A model generated the notes under the pieces. It ran no database searches. It saw nothing but the letters and a program-made list of their open reading frames with translations, and had not been told where the DNA came from. From NCBI GenBank assembly GCA_028712045.1, contig JAQTRA010000052.1, forward strand, positions 1-6,799: 6,799 bases of DNA. Reading direction: 5' to 3'. Numbering within the stretch: the stretch's first letter is position 1; each line of letters begins with the position of its first letter. This document shows positions 5,957 to 6,799 of the stretch, one piece after another. This stretch comes from Candidatus Omnitrophota bacterium (GTDB taxonomy: Bacteria; Omnitrophota; Koll11; Gygaellales; Profunditerraquicolaceae). A program made the position numbers and the translations under genes.

Positions 5957-6428
5957 TACGCAACCTCACTTGTTCAGTTAAAGAAAAATCTAATGCCCTG
6001 CCCAGGATTGTCCGTCCGGCAGCAACATCAATCCTAATCAGCCTTATCGGCGGGCCATCGCAAGTAAAAGTTAAACTCGAAATATTATTCGCCATAATCC
6101 GCCGGGTGCCTGCAGGAAACTCACGCAGGATTTGGTTAACCAAACCATCCCCGTTAGCATCAGCAGTATCTAAATAATAAGTTAAACCCGCATCACTAAA
6201 ACTGTTAAAAGTTATCCGGTTGCTGCCGGTAGTAACCGGGCCAGACGCCTGGCGCAGCTCCCGGGTCATCCATTGCATGGCCTGCCTGGTCTGCTGTTGA
6301 AGCTGAATTTGCCCCAAATCAACCGGAAAAGTAACATTACCCAGATTCACTACCTGCGTGATGCCCAAAGCTAAAAACGAAAATATCAGCGCGACAATTA
6401 AAACTTCAACTAAAGTAAATGCTCTCAT
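5949..6428 (-). CDS. PilW/GspJ-like minor pilin with prepilin N-terminus
   Basis: This 159-residue protein starts MRA then FTLVEVLIVALIFSFLALG, a type IV prepilin N-terminus with Glu at mature position 5 and a hydrophobic helix. The leader is only three residues, and the residue before the cleavage site is Ala instead of the usual Gly. Downstream features fit PilW/GspJ: QTRQAMQWMTRELRQA (46-61), a strand TYYLD (83-87), then ILREFPAGTRRIM, NISSLTFTCDG and the terminal TEQVRLRNE. Residues 90-98 (DANGDGLVN) look like an EF-hand or dockerin-type calcium loop inserted in the hairpin before ILREF. The ATG overlaps the PilV-like stop by ATGA, with no clear Shine-Dalgarno. It would be processed by a prepilin peptidase not encoded here and would join the other two minor pilins in an initiation or tip complex. 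Confidence 0.88.
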   Translation of the reverse strand: MRAFTLVEVLIVALIFSFLALGITQVVNLGNVTFPVDLGQIQLQQQTRQAMQWMTRELRQASGPVTTGSNRITFNSFSDAGLTYYLDTADANGDGLVNQILREFPAGTRRIMANNISSLTFTCDGPPIRLIRIDVAAGRTILGRALDFSLTEQVRLRNE

Positions 6429-6799
6429 TGGTAATTAGTTAAATAAGTCCTGATTTCTGTGCTTCTGCTTTTTGGCCCGCGGTCCTGCCAGCTGATTAAA
6501 ACCGAAACACCTAAAGGATTACCCGACTGAAAAATGCTGGTTACCAGAGTTTCATTGGGTAAAGTAGTAAAATTATACGGGCTACCCTGTAAATTCGCCG
6601 TGGCTAAATCCCAGCCGTTTGTGCCGCCGTCAGTAATCCTGGTTTCTAAACCGGTAAATGCGGTTGAGCTGATCTGCTCCATAACATATTCGCCGTGGCT
6701 GGTAGCCACCGAAAGATTCCGGCTGGCATCATTTAAAAGCATGCAATTAGTAAAAAGTAAAAGCAGGCCGCTTAAAGTAAAGGTGAGGATAAAAGCGGC
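6425..6799 (-). CDS. PilV/GspI-like minor pilin, partial (N-terminus outside window)
   Basis: The frame is open from base 6799 to the stop at 6425-6427, giving 124 residues. The first 19 (AAFILTFTLSGLLLLFTNC) are the hydrophobic helix of a type IV prepilin, missing only the leader and about the first residues of the mature protein. The Met at 6742 is therefore internal and not the start. After the helix come ASRNLSVATSHGEYVMEQIS, typical of the PilV/GspI amphipathic helix, and a small beta domain ending VSVLISWQDRG and STEIRTYLTNY. The matching prepilin signature (F-T-x-x-E) should lie just upstream of the window. The stop overlaps the next start as ATGA. Together with the PilW- and PilX-like genes it forms a minor-pilin trio. 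Confidence 0.85.
   Translation of the reverse strand, partial: AAFILTFTLSGLLLLFTNCMLLNDASRNLSVATSHGEYVMEQISSTAFTGLETRITDGGTNGWDLATANLQGSPYNFTTLPNETLVTSIFQSGNPLGVSVLISWQDRGPKSRSTEIRTYLTNYQ

Overview
The window is one densely packed minus-strand operon for a type IV filament machine, meaning a type IV pilus or a type II secretion-like pseudopilus. It is cut by both window edges and reads from right to left. The parts include an outer-membrane secretin, so the organism is a diderm bacterium. The moderately AT-rich sequence, nearly all genes touching or overlapping, and a split PilM/PilN/PilO/PilP/PilQ set downstream of minor pilins suggest an uncultivated lineage such as Omnitrophota. That taxonomic guess is inference and cannot be settled from the window.

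Layout in transcription order. (1) 6799-6425: the C-terminal 124 residues of a PilV/GspI-like minor pilin, whose start lies outside the window. (2) 6428-5949: a PilW/GspJ-like minor pilin. (3) 5956-4850: a PilX/GspK-like protein with a long beta-rich body. (4) 4853-4371: an unrecognised single-pass membrane protein. (5) 4374-3352: PilM, an actin-like cytoplasmic protein. (6) 3349-2744: PilN. (7) 2747-2181: PilO. (8) 2194-1829: a PilP/GspC-like periplasmic linker. (9) 1832-108: a PilQ/GspD-family secretin. (10) After a 45-base gap holding a small GC-rich repeat-like element, the first 20 codons of a DUF2344 (TIGR03936, radical-SAM-linked) protein run off the left edge at 62-1.

How the genes work together, from family knowledge: PilM sits on the cytoplasmic face and binds the N-terminal INLLP tail of PilN. 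PilN and PilO form an inner-membrane dimer with periplasmic coiled coils and ferredoxin-like domains. PilP bridges PilN/PilO to the secretin, and the secretin forms the outer-membrane gate. The three minor pilins would prime or cap the fibre. The major pilin, assembly ATPase, platform protein (PilC/GspF) and prepilin peptidase are absent here and must be elsewhere.

The gene order V-W-X-(unknown)-M-N-O-P-Q parallels the type II secretion order GspI-J-K-L-M, with GspL split into PilM plus PilN. Whether the machine makes a surface pilus or a secretion pseudopilus is therefore open. No promoter, RNA gene, insertion sequence or CRISPR array was recognised. No stretch over 300 bases lacks a gene. 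I see a conventional filament system with some unusual features, not a clearly new system.
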